A stretch of 64,000 nt of DNA from NCBI GenBank assembly GCA_902563075.1, contig CACEWC010000001.1, positions 1 through 64,000 on the forward strand, written 5' to 3'. This document shows, piece by piece, positions 1 to 9,521 of the stretch. This DNA comes from an uncultured Pelagibacteraceae bacterium. GTDB lineage: Bacteria > Pseudomonadota > Alphaproteobacteria > Pelagibacterales > Pelagibacteraceae. Within the stretch, counting starts at the first letter, position 1; each line of letters begins with the position of its first letter. The notes under the pieces are model-generated. The model had not been told where the DNA came from and searched no databases. It saw only the letters and a list, made by a program, of their open reading frames with translations. A program made the position numbers and the translations under genes.

Positions 1-1
1 C

Positions 2-295
2 TTAGCCATCATGATATTAGCAATTATCAATGGGTTGATTACAAGTATAATTTTAGAAACAATTATTTTAATCCGTCAAAATTTGGAATTTAACAAAGCT
101 TTAAAAACAGCACTAGGCATGAGTTTTATTTCAATGATAAGCATGGAAACCACAATGAATTTAACTGATTATTTTTTAACTGGTGGAGCAATATTAACCT
201 GGTGGGTTGTACCTTTAATGCTTATTGTGGGTTTTTTAACACCATGGCCATATAATTATTGGAGATTAAAAAAATATGGCATCAGTTGTCATTAA
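2..295 (+). CDS. DUF4396-like small membrane protein (5' truncated by window edge)
   Basis: Frame is open upstream of the listed ATG to the window edge; two hydrophobic segments and a C-terminal P.NYW...G..CH pattern. Confidence 0.55.
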   Translation, partial: LAIMILAIINGLITSIILETIILIRQNLEFNKALKTALGMSFISMISMETTMNLTDYFLTGGAILTWWVVPLMLIVGFLTPWPYNYWRLKKYGISCH

Positions 296-986
296 AAATT
301 GGGACAATAAAACTTGGTTATCTTCACAAAATTATATTAATTCATTTAATAATTTTTTAGTCAAAAATACCAAAATTAATTCAAATTTTAAAATTTTAGA
401 TATTGGTTGTGGAAGAGGGAAGATTTTAGGTTCTTTAAAATCAAGATTAAAACTTAAATATAAACCTTTAGGCATAGATATTGTTAATCACAAAGATAGA
501 GATAAAAGAATTAAATTTAAAAAAGCAAATATTTTAAATCTGTCTTTGAGAAAAAGTCAAAAGTTTGATTTAATTATGATTAAACAAACAATTCATTTAA
601 TAAAATTAAGTAAGGTAAAAAAATTAATAAAATCATTAAAAAAAATATTAAATACAAAAGGTAAAATTATAATTTTTACTTTAGATACAGAAAATAACGA
701 AATTCCAACTTTTAAATTAATGAAACTTAAACTTAATAAATCTCTTATAAGAGATAAAAAAATATTTAAGATTATTACAAATTTATATCCTCAAAGAATT
801 CAAAAAAAATTTATTTTTAATGTAAGAATAAGCAAAAAGAAATATCTCGATATGATTAAAAATAGATATATTTCTACTTTAATACCTTTATCAAAAAAAC
901 AACTTATACAAGGTATTCAAGAAATCGAATTAAATTATAAAAATAAATTAAAATTTAAAGACAAATTAACTTGTATTATTTTATAA
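276..986 (+). CDS. SAM-dependent class I methyltransferase
   Basis: ORF with ILDIGCGRGK motif I and a downstream GIDI acidic motif. Confidence 0.75.
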   Translation: MASVVIKNWDNKTWLSSQNYINSFNNFLVKNTKINSNFKILDIGCGRGKILGSLKSRLKLKYKPLGIDIVNHKDRDKRIKFKKANILNLSLRKSQKFDLIMIKQTIHLIKLSKVKKLIKSLKKILNTKGKIIIFTLDTENNEIPTFKLMKLKLNKSLIRDKKIFKIITNLYPQRIQKKFIFNVRISKKKYLDMIKNRYISTLIPLSKKQLIQGIQEIELNYKNKLKFKDKLTCIIL

Positions 987-1508
987 AATTCTTTTCAGCA
1001 AATTTTCCTTAAACAATATTTTATGAATTAAAACAGCAAAAATATGTAAAGATATTAATGCGATAAGTGTATAATTGCCCAGGATATGAATTTCATAAAA
1101 TATTTCTGCTAATTCAAAATTATCTTGAATTTCAAGATTGAAAAAAAACATATTAAGCTCTTCACCGTTATATAATTTTTTTAGAGCACCTGAGATTGTT
1201 ATCATTAAAATTGAAATATATAAAAACACATGATTTAATTTTGCAATTATTTTCTGTCCAGGAAAAATACTATTATTTAAGTTTGGGGTTGGATTAAAAG
1301 TTTTATATATAAGCCTAAGTATAGTTAAATAAAATATACTTATACCGACTGCAACATGAATATTTTCTATGGTTAATCTTTTTTCACTAAAATCCATGTC
1401 TACTAGATACATACCTAAAGGAATTTGAATTATTAATACTGCGGCACTTAACCAATGAAATGATTTTGAAATTAAACCATACTCTGTTGAGGTATTTATT
1501 AATTTCAT
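981..1508 (-). CDS. cytochrome b561 family membrane protein
   Basis: Four hydrophobic helices with conserved His (KSFHWLSA, NIHVAVG, HVFLYI, EIHILGNYTLIALISLHIFAVLIHK). Confidence 0.85.
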   Translation of the reverse strand: MKLINTSTEYGLISKSFHWLSAAVLIIQIPLGMYLVDMDFSEKRLTIENIHVAVGISIFYLTILRLIYKTFNPTPNLNNSIFPGQKIIAKLNHVFLYISILMITISGALKKLYNGEELNMFFFNLEIQDNFELAEIFYEIHILGNYTLIALISLHIFAVLIHKILFKENLLKRIL

Positions 1509-1615
1509 ATGATTTTTAAATATAACATAACTAAAAAATAAAATTAACTTTTACGTTTATAAAATTCAATAATTTCAAGTGGTACAATTTAGTCAATATT
1601 ACGTTCATTAAATTA

Positions 1616-2134
1616 TTGTTAATTTACCTCTTAATGATTAATATTGATCCAATGGTATTAAAAAATAATTTAACTAAAATCACATTCATCACATTATTTA
1701 TAATACTGTTCTCATATATTCTTAATTTTGTCACAGATAAAAATGAAGCTTTGGCTAATGTTGAGAATAAACAGATTGTCGAAGTTTTTAAAAGTCCATC
1801 TTGTGGATGTTGTAATGGTTATGTTTTATTTTTAGAAAAAGAAAATTTCAAAGTAAAGCAAACAGATTTGGAAAGTATTCATACAATTAAACAGAAATAT
1901 GCTATCCCATTAGAAATGCAGTCTTGTCATACAACAATTATTGATAACTATTTTATTGAGGGTCATGTTCCGCTAGAAGCGATAAATAAATTATTAAAAG
2001 AACGACCCGATATTGATGGATTAGCACTGCCTGGCATGCCAATTGGTACACCAGGTATGCCTGGTGATAAAGAGGAGCCTTATGTCATCTATCAACTTGT
2101 CGATGGGAATTTTTCAGTATTCATGACAATATAA
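1616..2134 (+). CDS. DUF411 domain protein (putative metal-binding, secreted)
   Basis: N-terminal signal-like helix, SPSCGCCNGY motif, SCHTT, EGHVP, LALPGMPIGTPGM motifs typical of DUF411. Confidence 0.88.
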   Translation: MLIYLLMINIDPMVLKNNLTKITFITLFIILFSYILNFVTDKNEALANVENKQIVEVFKSPSCGCCNGYVLFLEKENFKVKQTDLESIHTIKQKYAIPLEMQSCHTTIIDNYFIEGHVPLEAINKLLKERPDIDGLALPGMPIGTPGMPGDKEEPYVIYQLVDGNFSVFMTI

Positions 2135-2139
2135 ATCTT

Positions 2140-2589
2140 ATGATACAAAAAATAAAAATTTTAAAAGCAATCATAATTATTTTTTCCTTAAGCTTAACTT
2201 TTTCTGCTAATGCTGAAACTGTAGAAGAAATTATTAAAGGCAGAAAAGCTTTATTCAGTAAGAATTATAGTACTGCAAAAAGAGTACAAGCTTTGGCTAG
2301 TAAAGGAGAATTTGATAAGGCAAAATCTTTGATGATCAAAATGAGTGAAAATTACAAAACTTTATTAGAATATTTTCCGGAAAATTCAAAAGAGGGTTTT
2401 GAAACTGAGGCTCTACCTTTAATCTGGGAAAATAAAAAAGAATTCAATGATTTAATGAAAAAATCATCAGATGATATGATTAAATTAACTTCACTAATTG
2501 AGGATTCTGAAGATATAAGAGCTACTTTAACTCAAATGATGTGGAGTAACTGTAAAGCTTGTCATAGTAGATTTAGAGCACCACATTAA
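2140..2589 (+). CDS. cytochrome c' -type protein
   Basis: Signal peptide, helical-bundle composition and C-terminal CKACH heme c motif. Confidence 0.85.
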   Translation: MIQKIKILKAIIIIFSLSLTFSANAETVEEIIKGRKALFSKNYSTAKRVQALASKGEFDKAKSLMIKMSENYKTLLEYFPENSKEGFETEALPLIWENKKEFNDLMKKSSDDMIKLTSLIEDSEDIRATLTQMMWSNCKACHSRFRAPH

Positions 2590-2605
2590 ATTTTAAGATT
2601 AAACG

Positions 2606-2692
2606 AAGGGGTTCGCTCTTTCGTTCTCCAACCAAAAGAGCTCCCCTTAGTCGCCTTTTTGGCATTTAAGTCCAAATGGACTTTTATTTTTT
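2606..2692 (+). ncRNA. putative structured RNA ending in an intrinsic terminator
   Basis: AAGGGG(2606-2611)/CCCCTT(2643-2648) and GCTCTTT(2615-2621)/AAAGAGC(2635-2641) form one nested hairpin; then GCC-TTTTT-GGC, then AAGTCC-AAAT-GGACTT followed by TTATTTTTTT. Confidence 0.45.
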
Positions 2693-2693
2693 T
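2668..2693 (+). terminator. Rho-independent terminator
   Basis: AAGTCC-AAAT-GGACTT stem-loop followed by a T-rich tract. Confidence 0.75.
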
Positions 2694-2733
2694 CGTTTAT
2701 GTTTTTATGAAATATAAAGCTACCCAGCTAAGT

Positions 2734-2868
2734 GTCAGGTGGCATTTGATTCATTAAAACTACCTCCTTGTATAAAAAAGATAAATTTTAGACAGGTTGT
2801 ATTCAAGGAATATATTTAACAAAAATCAAAATTAATTTCTTGAATACAACCTGACTCTTTTGTAGTTT
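2734..2868. repeat. long inverted repeat / complex stem-loop region
   Basis: CAGGTTGTATTCAAG (2793-2807) is the perfect reverse complement of CTTGAATACAACCTG (2839-2853); alternative arms AGGTGG/CTACCT, GTCAGGT/ACCTGAC, AAACTAC/GTAGTTT. Confidence 0.8.
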
Positions 2869-2943
2869 CCCAGCATCAAAAAAATCTTCCCCTATAAATA
2901 GAAATTTAATTTGCATTCAAGCAAATTGTAGTTAAGATTAATT

Positions 2944-3123
2944 ATGAACTACTTAAGCGGACTTATAAATCTTGTAACCAGTTTAGTTATTTCAACTATA
3001 ATAATTTATGCAATAAATTTTATAGCGGGATTTGCTGGAGCTGATTATTCATTTACAAATGGCGAGGTATTTGTGATGTGGATTTTAATGGCAATTTTAG
3101 TGAATAATTGTTTTAGAAAATAA
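2944..3123 (+). CDS. small hydrophobic protein, 59 aa
   Basis: ORF read by eye: MNYLSGLINLVTSLVISTIIIYAINFIAGFAGADYSFTNGEVFVMWILMAILVNNCFRK; not in supplied ORF track. Confidence 0.5.
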   Translation: MNYLSGLINLVTSLVISTIIIYAINFIAGFAGADYSFTNGEVFVMWILMAILVNNCFRK

Positions 3124-3182
3124 AAATTAAATTTCTAAACATTATTCTTCTTTTTTTTTAATAATATTAAAGTATTATATTT

Positions 3183-3247
3183 AAAGGGGTGTCTTTTTAG
3201 ACTGAGATTAAACCCTAAGAACCTGTCCGGTAATTCAGAAAGGGAAA
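3183..3247 (+). promoter_or_regulatory. TPP riboswitch (THI element)
   Basis: Matches thi-box consensus: GGGGTG...CTGAGATTAAACCCTAAGAACCTGTCCGGTAATTCAGAAAGGGAA, immediately 5' of the transporter ATG. Confidence 0.92.
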
Positions 3248-3250
3248 TAA

Positions 3251-4702
3251 ATGTATAATTCTTTTTTTTTAGAACAATCCACTTCATTAATCTTAATAAT
3301 TGCAATCAGTTTGTTATTTGCTTTTTTGGGAATTAATCACACTAAAAAATTCAAAGGATTAAATAATTATTTAACTGCTAATAGGAATATTGGTGTCTTT
3401 TCATTAACCACCAGTTTAACAGCATCAGCATTAGGAGCTTGGATTTTATTTGGACCTGCATCTGCTGCGACTTGGGGAGGGATAGGTGCAGTTATTGGCT
3501 ATTCTTTAGGTACAGCTTTTCCACTATTTCTTTTAATTTACTTAGGAAAAAAAATTAGAAATGAATTCCCCAAAGGATCTTCTTTAATAGAATTTATGAG
3601 AAGAAAATTTGGTAAAAGTTTATTTAAGCTAATTTTGTTGATGACCATATTTTATATGTTCATTTTTTTGTGCGCTGAGGTAACCGCTATTTCAGTTTTG
3701 ATCAATTATATATCTGGCACTGAATTTTGGATTACAGCTTTAGTAGTTCTTTCGTCTACTCTAATTTATACTTTATATGGTGGATTAAAGGCTTCAATTT
3801 TTACTGATAATATTCAAATGATTGTTATAGGAGTTTTGTTATTTATCTCGTTTATTTATATTACTTCGTTTACAGGTTCTAAATTTTCTTTTGATTTTGT
3901 GTTAAAAAAAAAACCTCAACTTCTGAGTAGTCATTACATTCCAAATTATACTGCAGGCTTAACTTTTTTTATTGCAGTAGCCGCAACTAATTTATTCCAT
4001 CAAGGAAATTGGCAACGTGTGTATGCAGCTAAAAATTACCAAACTTTAAAAAAAAGCTTAATTATTTCTTTTTTAATTATAATTCCTATTGTTTTCTTTA
4101 TGGGTTTTTCAGGAATGGTAGCTTTCTCAATTGACCCTAGTACTAGACCAGATCTTGGATTTTTTTCATTATTACTTAAAGAGCAAACAATTTTTTTATC
4201 TTTATTTATAATTATACTGGGTATGGCATTAACAATTTCAACTGTAGACACATTAATTAATGCAATCTCAAGTTTGTTAATTTTAGATGGAAAAGCAGTA
4301 TTTAATTTGAGTAAAAAAACTAATTATTTAAACTTTTCTAAATATATAATTTTATTTTTATCGTTTATCTCTTTTATTATCGCATCAAAAGGATTTGATA
4401 TTTTGTATCTTTTTTTATTAGCAGACTTATTTTGTTGTGCTTTTGTTTTAACTGTTTTTCTAAGTTTTTATGATAAATCAATCAATGAAAATTTAGCTTA
4501 TTTTTCTATTTTGATTGGATTAATAGGTGGATTTTTACTGTTCCCTTCACCCGATTTCTCTAAAAGTTTATTAGTAGGAATTTTCATACCAATAGATTTA
4601 TTTCCATCTTTAGTTTCACAGTCTTTGCTTTTTTTATCTTTTATTGTAGCGACCTTTCTACCTTTGTTGATTATTAAAGCTAAAAAGCTTCATATAAGTT
4701 GA
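3251..4702 (+). CDS. thiV: sodium:solute symporter (SSS family), putative thiamine-precursor (HMP) transporter
   Basis: SSS-family multi-TM protein directly downstream of a TPP riboswitch; this arrangement is known for thiV in SAR11. Confidence 0.82.
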   Translation: MYNSFFLEQSTSLILIIAISLLFAFLGINHTKKFKGLNNYLTANRNIGVFSLTTSLTASALGAWILFGPASAATWGGIGAVIGYSLGTAFPLFLLIYLGKKIRNEFPKGSSLIEFMRRKFGKSLFKLILLMTIFYMFIFLCAEVTAISVLINYISGTEFWITALVVLSSTLIYTLYGGLKASIFTDNIQMIVIGVLLFISFIYITSFTGSKFSFDFVLKKKPQLLSSHYIPNYTAGLTFFIAVAATNLFHQGNWQRVYAAKNYQTLKKSLIISFLIIIPIVFFMGFSGMVAFSIDPSTRPDLGFFSLLLKEQTIFLSLFIIILGMALTISTVDTLINAISSLLILDGKAVFNLSKKTNYLNFSKYIILFLSFISFIIASKGFDILYLFLLADLFCCAFVLTVFLSFYDKSINENLAYFSILIGLIGGFLLFPSPDFSKSLLVGIFIPIDLFPSLVSQSLLFLSFIVATFLPLLIIKAKKLHIS

Positions 4703-4738
4703 TTGTATTAAATCAATTAATAACTATATAAATGCCTC

Positions 4739-5674
4739 ATGTCAGATAATCAGATTTTAATAAACAATTTATCAAAAGTTTATGACAATGGCTTTAATGC
4801 CTTAAAGAATATAAATTTAAAAATTAGAAAAGGTGAAATTTTCGCAATGCTTGGTCCTAATGGAGCAGGTAAAACTACTTTGATAAGTATTATTTGTGGA
4901 ATAGTTAATCCGACTTCAGGGAATGTTAGTGTAGATGACTATGATATAATAAAAGATTACAGAGAAACTCGTTCAAGAATAGGTTTAGTCCCACAGGAAT
5001 TAACTTTAGAGCAATTTGAAACAGTTTTTAATAATGTCTCTTACTCGAGAGGTCTTTATGGAAAAAAAGCAGATCCAAATCATATCGAGAAAGTTTTAAA
5101 ACAATTAAGTTTATGGGATAAAAAAGATCTCAAACTTCGGCAATTGTCTGGTGGAATGAAAAGAAGAGTTTTAATAGCAAAAGCCTTATCTCATGAACCA
5201 ACAATTTTATTTTTAGATGAACCTACGGCTGGTGTTGATGTAGAGCTAAGAAAAGAAATGTGGCAGGTTGTTGAAAATTTGAGAAAAACTGGTGTTACAA
5301 TTATTTTAACTACCCATTATATAGAAGAAGCAGAAGCTATAGCTGATCGAGTTGGAGTTATAAATCAGGGAGAGATCGTGGTTGTTGATGAAACTAAAGA
5401 ACTATTAAAAAAAATGGGTCATAAAAAACTTACAATAGATTTACAAGAAAAAATAAATCAAATACCAACAACACTCCAAAAATATGATTTATCTTTTACA
5501 CCAGACTTGATGAGTTTAAATTATACTTATAATGTTCAGGCGAAACAGACAGGAATTACAAATTTACTACAAGATTTAAAAGATGCAGGCCTAAAATTAA
5601 AAGATTTAAAAACCGAACAAAGTACTTTAGAAAAAATTTTTGTAAATTTAGTAAGGGAAAAAAATGAAAATTAA
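4739..5674 (+). CDS. ABC transporter ATP-binding protein (ABC-2 exporter type)
   Basis: Walker [10 protein letters not shown], signature LSGGMKRR, Walker [13 protein letters not shown]. Confidence 0.93.
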   Translation: MSDNQILINNLSKVYDNGFNALKNINLKIRKGEIFAMLGPNGAGKTTLISIICGIVNPTSGNVSVDDYDIIKDYRETRSRIGLVPQELTLEQFETVFNNVSYSRGLYGKKADPNHIEKVLKQLSLWDKKDLKLRQLSGGMKRRVLIAKALSHEPTILFLDEPTAGVDVELRKEMWQVVENLRKTGVTIILTTHYIEEAEAIADRVGVINQGEIVVVDETKELLKKMGHKKLTIDLQEKINQIPTTLQKYDLSFTPDLMSLNYTYNVQAKQTGITNLLQDLKDAGLKLKDLKTEQSTLEKIFVNLVREKNEN

Positions 5675-6431
5675 TTTTTATGCGTTGAGAGCAATTTATT
5701 TTCATGAAATGGATCGTTTTAGAAGAACTTTAACTCAATCTGTATTATCTCCAGTATTAACGACTTCGCTATATTTTATAGTTTTTGGCTCAGTAATTGG
5801 AGGGTATGTGGAAAAAATTGATGGAATAAGCTACGGATCTTACATCGTGCCTGGTCTATTGATGCTAACACTGTTAACTCAATCAATCAGTAATACTTCT
5901 TTTGGAATTTTCTTTCCAAAATTTAATGGAACAATTTATGAGATTTTAGCTGCTCCAATTTCAACATTAGAGGTCGTACTTGCTTTTGTAGGAGCTGGTG
6001 CAACAAAAACATTAATAGTAAGTATAATTATATTTATCACCTCATTATTTTTTGTTGATGTTCAAGTCAAATATCCTTTGCTTATGATATTTTTATTAAT
6101 TTTAGTAGCATTTACTTTTGCTTTATTTGGTTTTTTAATAGGTTTAATTAGTTCAGATTTTGAGCAAATGTCTATAATTCCAACTTTGTTTGTGACACCG
6201 ATGGTATTTTTAGGTGGGAGTTTATATTCATTAGATATGCTGCCATCATTTTGGCAAACTGTGACTTATTTTAATCCAGTTGTTTACTTAATAAATGGTT
6301 TAAGATTTTCTTTTTATGGAGTTTCTGATTTCAATATATGGATAAGTATTGGAACTATGTTTTTATTTTTATCCATTTGTATAACAGTAGTAACAGTTCT
6401 TCTTAAAAAAGGTTATAAAATCAAATCTTAA
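5664..6431 (+). CDS. ABC-2 type transporter permease
   Basis: Overlaps ATPase gene; ABC-2 membrane pattern ([17 protein letters not shown]). Confidence 0.92.
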   Translation: MKINFYALRAIYFHEMDRFRRTLTQSVLSPVLTTSLYFIVFGSVIGGYVEKIDGISYGSYIVPGLLMLTLLTQSISNTSFGIFFPKFNGTIYEILAAPISTLEVVLAFVGAGATKTLIVSIIIFITSLFFVDVQVKYPLLMIFLLILVAFTFALFGFLIGLISSDFEQMSIIPTLFVTPMVFLGGSLYSLDMLPSFWQTVTYFNPVVYLINGLRFSFYGVSDFNIWISIGTMFLFLSICITVVTVLLKKGYKIKS

Positions 6432-6482
6432 CTGACCCATTTCTGGGCCAGTTAATAACTCTAATTAAGAAGGATAGTTTTA

Positions 6483-7757
6483 TTAGAATTGTTCAGACTC
6501 TGTTGAACCTGCCATTGCCGTGGTAGAACTTTTTCCACTACTTATTGTATTGGAAACAGCGTCAAAATAAGATGTACCAACTTCACGTTGATGTTTAACA
6601 CTAGTATATCCATCTTTTTCACGAGCAAATTCTTGTTGTTGAATTCTTGAGTATGCTGTCATACCTTCTTTTTTATATTTTTCAGCTAACTCAAAAATTG
6701 CAATATTTTGTGTATGAAATCCTGCTAAAGTAATGAATTGAAATTTATAACCCATTTGACTAATTTTTTGTTGAAACGAAGCTATTTCCTCATCTGATAA
6801 ATGTTTTTTCCAATTAAATGATGGAGAACAATTGTATGCTAAAAGTTTTCCTGGAAATTTTTCATGAATTGCATCTGCGAATTTTTTTGCTTCCTCAAGA
6901 TTCGGTGTAGCAGTTTCACACCAAATTAAATCTGAGTAGGGTGCATAAGCAAGACCTCTTGATATTGCTTGTTCAATGCCAGCTTTTACATAATAAAAAC
7001 CTTCTGGAGACCTCTCACCTGTCAGGAAAGGTTTATCATTTTCATCGTAATCATTTGTAATTAATTTTGCAGCGTTTGCATCTGTTCTTGCTAAAATAAT
7101 TAAAGGTACATCCGCGATATCAGCTGCCAATCTAGCGGCTTTTAAATTTTTTATCATGGTACCAGTTGGAACCAAAACTTTTCCTCCCATATGACCACAT
7201 TTTTTTTCACTTGCTAATTGATCTTCAAAATGAACACCAGCAGCACCTGCTTTAATAAATTTTTTTGCAAGTTCAAAAACATTTAAAGGTCCGCCAAAAC
7301 CAGCCTCTCCATCAGCAATGATTGGTAGCATGTAATCAATTCTCTTCTCTTTTTTCATATCACCATCTTTTAATTCCATATGTTGAATCTGATCAGCTCT
7401 AATCAATGCGTTATTCATAGATTCTACTAATTTGGGAGCACTATCATAAGGATACAAAGATTGGTCAGGATACATTTCTCCAGCACTATTAGCATCAGCT
7501 GCTACTTGCCAACCACTTAAATAAATTGCCTTCAAACCAGCTTTTGCATGTTGAACTGCATGATTACCTGACAAGGATCCTAAAGTATTAACATAATTTT
7601 CTGTATTTAATAATTTCCAAAGCTTTGTTGATTGTTGTTTACAAATTGAATATTCAATTTTAATTGAGCCTCTAAGTCTTTCAACCTCTTCGTGAGTATA
7701 ATCTCTTTTAATCCCTGCAAATCTTTTTAAATCATAAGAAATCTTTTCTGCACTCAT
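6483..7757 (-). CDS. aceA: isocitrate lyase
   Basis: [14 protein letters not shown] signature, [24 protein letters not shown] motifs. Confidence 0.97.
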   Translation of the reverse strand: MSAEKISYDLKRFAGIKRDYTHEEVERLRGSIKIEYSICKQQSTKLWKLLNTENYVNTLGSLSGNHAVQHAKAGLKAIYLSGWQVAADANSAGEMYPDQSLYPYDSAPKLVESMNNALIRADQIQHMELKDGDMKKEKRIDYMLPIIADGEAGFGGPLNVFELAKKFIKAGAAGVHFEDQLASEKKCGHMGGKVLVPTGTMIKNLKAARLAADIADVPLIILARTDANAAKLITNDYDENDKPFLTGERSPEGFYYVKAGIEQAISRGLAYAPYSDLIWCETATPNLEEAKKFADAIHEKFPGKLLAYNCSPSFNWKKHLSDEEIASFQQKISQMGYKFQFITLAGFHTQNIAIFELAEKYKKEGMTAYSRIQQQEFAREKDGYTSVKHQREVGTSYFDAVSNTISSGKSSTTAMAGSTESEQF

Positions 7758-7811
7758 TATTGGCCCCTGTAATGTTCAAGTAATTGAAAATGAATGTTAA
7801 GAGTTTGAAAA

Positions 7812-7973
7812 TTAGTTTGAGTCGTTAAGTGTCTCAACTAGATCTTTCATTCCACTTGAACCCCAATCACAATGATCATCCCTCATGTAGATACCCCTGC
7901 TATTATGTTTAGCAAGGTCTTCATGTCTTATGATTTGAGCCTCATTTTCGTTGTTTTTTAATTTTTCGTCCAT
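7812..7973 (-). CDS. hypothetical small protein, 53 aa
   Basis: ORF read by eye: MDEKLKNNENEAQIIRHEDLAKHNSRGIYMRDDHCDWGSSGMKDLVETLNDSN; fills the gap between aceA and its divergent regulator. Confidence 0.55.
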   Translation of the reverse strand: MDEKLKNNENEAQIIRHEDLAKHNSRGIYMRDDHCDWGSSGMKDLVETLNDSN

Positions 7974-7986
7974 GTAAATTTTATAA

Positions 7987-8073
7987 TTTACAAAATTTAC
8001 AAAATCTATTAAAAAGTATAAAACTGTTGTAAATTAAAGAAAAATCTTGTAAAAATAAATTTACAAAATTTAC
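7987..8073. promoter_or_regulatory. candidate operator array (TTTAC/GTAAA repeats) in the divergent promoter region
   Basis: TTTACAAAATTTACAAAAT (7987-8005) and TTTACAAAATTTAC (8060-8073), with inverted half-sites TTGTAAAT (8027-8034) and TTGTAAAA (8048-8055). Confidence 0.55.
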
Positions 8074-8084
8074 TAATAGAAAAT

Positions 8085-9518
8085 ATGAGTCAATTAAATC
8101 TAAAAATAGGACCAAAAATCAAGGCTTTTAGGAGACAGTTAGGGCTTCAAGCTAATAAATTGGCTGAGGATTTAAATATATCTCCTAGTTATCTAAATCT
8201 TATTGAGGGTGGAAAAAGAAAAATAGATGGAGATTTACTTTTAAAAATTTGTGAAAAATTGAACATTGAACTTTCTCAATTAACCTCAAAATCAGATATC
8301 AATTTAGAAAATACTTTATCAGAAATACTCGATGATAAATTGTTTGAAGATTTAGATATTCTAGGTCCAGAAGTAAAAGATTTAGTTGGGACTAATCCAA
8401 AAATTGGTAGGGCCATCGTTAGACTAGGAGATATTTTAAAAAAAAAGGATCATGAAATGATTAATAAAATTGAGACAATATCTGGTAAAATTGTTGATAA
8501 TAGAAAGAATTCTTTTCCTGGTGAAGTTATTTCAGACTTTTTACAAGACAATAAAAACTATTTTCCAAAATTAGAGGATTTCGCAAATGATGTTTTTGAG
8601 AAAGTTCAAAAAAATAATAGGACTAGATATATAGCTCTTTGTGATTATTTAAAATCAGAGTATGACATAACAGTAAAAGATGTTATTCCTGAAGAAAATA
8701 AACCTTTCTCAAAGCTCTATAAAAAAAATAAAAAAGAACTACTTTTAAGCGATTACAGCTCTTTAGAAACAAAAAAACTACATGCAGCTGCTCAAATAGC
8801 CCAAGAAGGTGCTGATAAAGAAATTGAAGAATATTTGTCAAAATTTACTTTTCCATCTGATGAATCTAAAAAATTGACAAAAATTGCTTTATTAAATTAC
8901 TGCGGTGCTGCAATCTTAATGCCTTATAAACTTTTTCATACAGAATGTAAAAAACTTAAGTATGATTTAGAGTTACTACAAAATACTTTTGCTACGTCTT
9001 TTGAACAGGTAGCTCATAGGGTAACGTGTTTACAAGATCCAAAATTACCAGGGATACCTTTTCATTTTTTAAGAGTGGATATGGCCGGGAATATATCAAA
9101 AAGATTTTCCTTATCAGGAATAGAAATTCCAAGATATGGTGGTGCTTGTCCACGTTGGAACGTTTATTCAGCTTTGACAAGACCTGGCATTATTCAAGCT
9201 GCTGTTAGCAAAATGTCTAATGGTGAAAAGTATGTATGTATAGCTAGAACAGTTGAAAAAGGGATTGGAAGATTTGGACAATCAAAAAGTATTTTGTCTA
9301 TTGGATTGGGATGTGAAGCAAAATATGCAAAAGAATTTATTTACTCAGAAAATTTAAACATTAATGATAAATCTACAGAAATACCAATAGGTGTGTCATG
9401 TAGAACGTGTGATAGATTAGACTGTTCTCAAAGAGCTTTCCCTCCATTACACAAGAAATTCGATGTTGATATTAACTCTAGAGGTGTTTCAGTATATGTT
9501 GGAGACAAAAACACATAG
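8085..9518 (+). CDS. XRE-family transcriptional regulator with short-chain fatty-acyl regulator (DUF2083) C-terminal region
   Basis: N-terminal HTH (LGLQANKLAEDLNISPSYLNLIEGGKR) and C-terminal Cys-containing ISVSCRTCDRLDCSQRAFPPL pattern (here IGVSCRTCDRLDCSQRAFPPL). Confidence 0.9.
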   Translation: MSQLNLKIGPKIKAFRRQLGLQANKLAEDLNISPSYLNLIEGGKRKIDGDLLLKICEKLNIELSQLTSKSDINLENTLSEILDDKLFEDLDILGPEVKDLVGTNPKIGRAIVRLGDILKKKDHEMINKIETISGKIVDNRKNSFPGEVISDFLQDNKNYFPKLEDFANDVFEKVQKNNRTRYIALCDYLKSEYDITVKDVIPEENKPFSKLYKKNKKELLLSDYSSLETKKLHAAAQIAQEGADKEIEEYLSKFTFPSDESKKLTKIALLNYCGAAILMPYKLFHTECKKLKYDLELLQNTFATSFEQVAHRVTCLQDPKLPGIPFHFLRVDMAGNISKRFSLSGIEIPRYGGACPRWNVYSALTRPGIIQAAVSKMSNGEKYVCIARTVEKGIGRFGQSKSILSIGLGCEAKYAKEFIYSENLNINDKSTEIPIGVSCRTCDRLDCSQRAFPPLHKKFDVDINSRGVSVYVGDKNT

Positions 9519-9521
9519 TCG

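Noticed and set aside
6428-6455. TTAACTGACCC...GGGCCAGTTAA hairpin after the ABC-2 permease
   Set aside because: Probably an ordinary bidirectional transcription end between convergent genes; one mismatch and no distinctive T-tract
8992-9208. Short ORFs on both strands within the XRE/DUF2083 regulator
   Set aside because: Alternative frames of a well-supported regulator gene
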